Of a stretch of 64,000 nt of DNA, positions 61,749-64,000 are shown in pieces. The number at the start of each line of letters is the position of its first letter. Position 1 is the stretch's first letter. The stretch is from Ptiloglossa arizonensis (Eukaryota > Arthropoda > Insecta > Hymenoptera > Colletidae), in assembly GCF_051014685.1 (NCBI RefSeq), contig NW_027478520.1, positions 1,054,001 to 1,118,000 of the forward strand. The letters are read 5' to 3'. The notes beneath the pieces are model-generated. The model ran no database searches, was not told the origin of the DNA, and saw nothing but the letters and a program-made list of their open reading frames with translations. The translations under genes and the position numbers were made by a program.

Positions 61749-62445
61749 ATTCCTGTTGCATCTGAAAGTATAAACTCGCCCGATTACAAAGGTATGTGTA
61801 TTTTTCCTCTAGGGCTTTGTAGTTACTGGTTTCGAGTATCAGACTTGCGAAAATTTTGATGGCTTCTCAAGCTTTCCTTAACTTCAAACTCCCATATCTC
61901 GCGAACGGATTGGCGAACTCGAGAAAGTCCTGTTGCATTTGAAGGTAGCAACTTGCCCGATGACAATGGTGTGTATACTTTGCCCCTAGGCCGTTCCAGT
62001 TATTGGTTTCGAGTATCAGACTTGCGAAAATTTTGATGGTTTCTCAACCATTCCTTAACTTCAAACTCCCATATCTCGCGAACGGATTGACGAGCTCGAT
62101 CAATTCCTGTTGCTTCTGAAAGTATAAACTCGCCCGATTACAAAGGTATGTGTATTTTTCCCCTAGGGCTTTGTAGTTATTGGTTTCGAGTTTCGGACTT
62201 GCGAAAATTTTGATGGTTTCTCAACCATTCCTTAACTTCAAACTCCGATACCTCGCGAACGGATTGGCGAACTCGAGAAGTTCCTGTCGCCTCTGAAAGT
62301 AGAAACTTGCCCGATTACAATGGTGTGTGTACTTTTCCCCTAGGCAGTTCCGGTTGTCGGTTTCGAGTATCAGACTTGTGAAAATTTTGATGGTTTCTCA
62401 ACCATTCCTTAACTTCAAACTCCCATATCTCGCGAACGGATTGAC
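61749..62445 (+). repeat. 7-monomer tandem unit, copy 2 (partial)
   Basis: Repeats about the first 700 bp of 60,510-61,748 with a few substitutions (TTCCTCTAGGG, TTGCTTCTGAAAG), then passes into CTGAAACCAGAGACTCGTCC at about 62,446. Confidence 0.83.
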
Positions 62446-64000
62446 GAACTCGAGAAATTCCTGTTGCATCTGAAACCAGAGACTCGTCCGATTACAACGG
62501 TATGTGTACTTTTCCCGTAGGCCATTCCAGTTATTGGTTTCGAGTATCACACTTGCGAAAATTTTGATGGTTTCTCAACCATTCCTTAACTTCAAACTCC
62601 CATATCTCGCGAACGGATTGACGAACTCGAGAAATTCCTGTTGCATCTGAAAGTAGAAACTCGACCGATTACAACGGCATGTGTATTTTTGCCCTAGGCC
62701 ATAGTAGTTACTGGTTTCGAGTATCAGACTTGCGAAATTTTGATGGTTTCTTAACCATTCCTCAACTTCAAACTCCGATACCTCGCGAACGGATTGGCGA
62801 ACTCGAGAAATTCCTCTTGCATTTGAAAGTAGAAACTGGCCCGATTACAATGGTGTGTGTACTTTTCCCCTAGGCCGTTCCAGTTATTGGTATCGAGTAT
62901 CAGACTTGCGAAAATTTTGATGGTTCCTCAAGCATTCCTTAACTTCAAACTCCCATATCTCGCGAACGGATTGACGAACTCGAGAAATTCCTGTTGCGTC
63001 TGAAAGTAGAAACGCGCCCCATTACAATCGTGTGTGTAATTTGCCCCTAGGCCATTCCAGTTATTAGTTTCGAGTATAAGACTTGCGAAAATTTTGATGG
63101 TTTCTCAACCATTCCTTAACTTCAAACTCCCATATCTCGCGAACGGATTGCCGAGCTCGAGAAATTCCTGTTGCATCTGAATGTAGAAACTCGACCGATT
63201 ACAAAGGTATGTGTATCTGTCTCCTAGGCCTTTGTAGTTATTGGTTTCGAGTATCGGACTTGCGAATATTTTGATGGTTTCTCAACCATTCCTTAACTTC
63301 AATCTCCCATATCTCGCGAACGGATTGATGAACTCGATTATTTCCTGTTGCACCTGAAAGTAGAAAGTCGACCGATTACAATGGTGCGTGTACTTTTTCC
63401 CTAGGTCACTCCAGTTATTCGTTTCTAGCGTCAGAATTGCGAAAATTTTGATGGTTTCTCAACCATTCCTTACCTTCAAACTCCCATATCTAGCGAACGG
63501 ATTGACGAACTCGAGAAATTCCTGTTGCGTCTGAAAGTAGAAACTCGCCCCATTACAATGGTGTGTGTAATTTTCCCCTAGGCCATTCCAGTTATTGGTT
63601 TCGAGTATCAGACTTGCGAAAATTTTGATGGTTTCTCAACTATTCCTTAACTTCAAACTCCCATATCTCGCGAACGTGATTGACGAACTCGGGAAATTCC
63701 AGTTGCATCTAAGAGCAGAAACTCGCCCGATTACAACGGAATGTGTATTTTTGCCCTTGGCTATAGTAGTTATTGGTTTCGAGTATCAGACTTCCGACCA
63801 TTTTGATGGTTTCTCAACCATTCCTTAACTTCAAACTCCCATATCTCGCGAACGGATTGACGAACTCGAGAAATTCCTGTTGCATCTGAAACCAGAAACT
63901 CGTCCGATTACAACGGTTTGTGTATTTTTCCCCTAGGCCATTCCAGTTATTGGTTTCGAGTATAAGACTTGCGAAAGTTTTGATGGTTTCTCAACCATTC
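62446..64000 (+). repeat. Right-edge monomers related to the 18-monomer unit
   Basis: 62,446-62,880 resembles 53,600-54,030 (50 monomers away), and 63,480-63,790 resembles 59,410-59,720 (4,070 bp away, sharing GAACGTGATTG and CATCTAAGAGCAG). The array is cut by the window edge inside a monomer, so it continues to the right. Confidence 0.8.

Larger units (their letters stand above)
1..64000 (+). repeat. 177-bp satellite DNA array spanning the whole window
   Basis: Head-to-tail satellite array with no interruption. The AAACTCG word recurs at 4, 181, 358 and so on every 177 bases. I checked phase at 5,845, 6,022, 6,198, 21,243, 31,686, 41,064 and 63,896; all drift (net minus 5) is explained by single-base indels and one 7-base duplication. 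This gives 361 complete monomers plus 105 bases. Every monomer reads in the same direction; I saw no inverted monomer, no transposon and no unique spacer. Monomers differ mostly by substitutions, concentrated in the CCCCTAGGCCATTGTAG part, which defines monomer types. The most constant part is CATATCTCGCGAACGG followed by ATTGACGAACTCGAG. Such organisation is typical of centromeric or pericentromeric heterochromatin in eukaryotes; the species and chromosomal position are not shown by the sequence. Confidence 0.97.

Noticed and set aside
1..64000. CRISPR array with regular spacing
   Set aside because: The whole 177-bp period is repeated, with no short repeat separated by unique spacers, and the monomers are far too long and similar to one another.
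1..64000. Human alpha satellite or Arabidopsis-type centromere repeat
   Set aside because: The period is 177 rather than 171, and the sequence does not resemble either repeat as I remember them; a database search would settle it.
1..64000. Promoters, terminators or tRNA/rRNA genes inside the array
   Set aside because: No tRNA-like cloverleaf, rRNA core or terminator hairpin with a T-run was recognised. T-rich words such as GTATTTTTCCCC recur in every monomer and are not specific signals.

Overview
The whole 64 kb window is one uninterrupted tandem array of a satellite DNA with a monomer of about 177 bp. There is no gene, RNA gene, transposon or unique sequence in it. If monomers are started at the AAACTCG word, the first complete one begins at 4 and the last start I located is at 63,896. 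That gives 361 complete monomers plus 105 bases of another, all in the same orientation. Phase bookkeeping along the array gives a net drift of only 5 bases over 361 periods, and every step is explained by a small indel I could place. The sequence is eukaryotic and of centromeric or heterochromatic type: nucleosome-scale monomer, layered higher-order repeats (HORs), no genes. It is not human alpha satellite (171 bp) or the Arabidopsis 178-bp repeat as I know them, and I cannot name the species. A hand count on a typical monomer gives about 42% GC and 10 CpGs (observed/expected about 1.3). CpG is therefore not depleted, which weakly suggests a lineage with little CpG methylation or a very young array. 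Layout (boundaries by eye). 1-5,474: mosaic of monomer types with a recurring three-monomer cassette and part of a 14-monomer (2,478 bp) duplication. 5,475-15,916: three tandem copies of a 20-monomer HOR of 3,540 bp; copies 2 and 3 are almost identical. 15,917-18,231: shuffled fragments of that HOR. 18,232-21,592: tandem 6-monomer (1,062 bp) and 5-monomer (885 bp) duplications. 21,575-25,680: two copies of a 14-monomer block, one lacking a monomer. 25,680-28,819: mosaic ending in a 1,062-bp duplication. 28,820-41,390: a family marked by GAGGGTTTCTC and ATCTAAAAGCAG monomers, with 17-, 13- and 33-monomer spaced duplications and a 1.3-kb cassette present three times. 41,390-46,500: monomers of the CTAGGGCCTTG and CGCACGATTACAATGG types. 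46,500-52,046: more diverged monomers with little HOR order; here the array changes from GAAAGCAG-type to GAAAGTAG-type monomers. 52,047-60,013: an 18-monomer (3,189 bp) block duplicated in tandem, the second copy enlarged by a nested 1,589-bp duplication with mappable breakpoints. 60,014-64,000: a truncated third start of that block, a 7-monomer (1,239 bp) duplication, and related monomers. No genes act together here. The possible functional content is in the monomer: a minus-strand 17-bp word matching 8 of the 9 essential positions of the mammalian CENP-B box, a TTTCG/CGAAA dyad beside an AAAATTTT tract, and a strongly kept 177-bp length. The short open frames are periodic by-products of a repeat unit divisible by three (59 codons) and are not annotated as genes.
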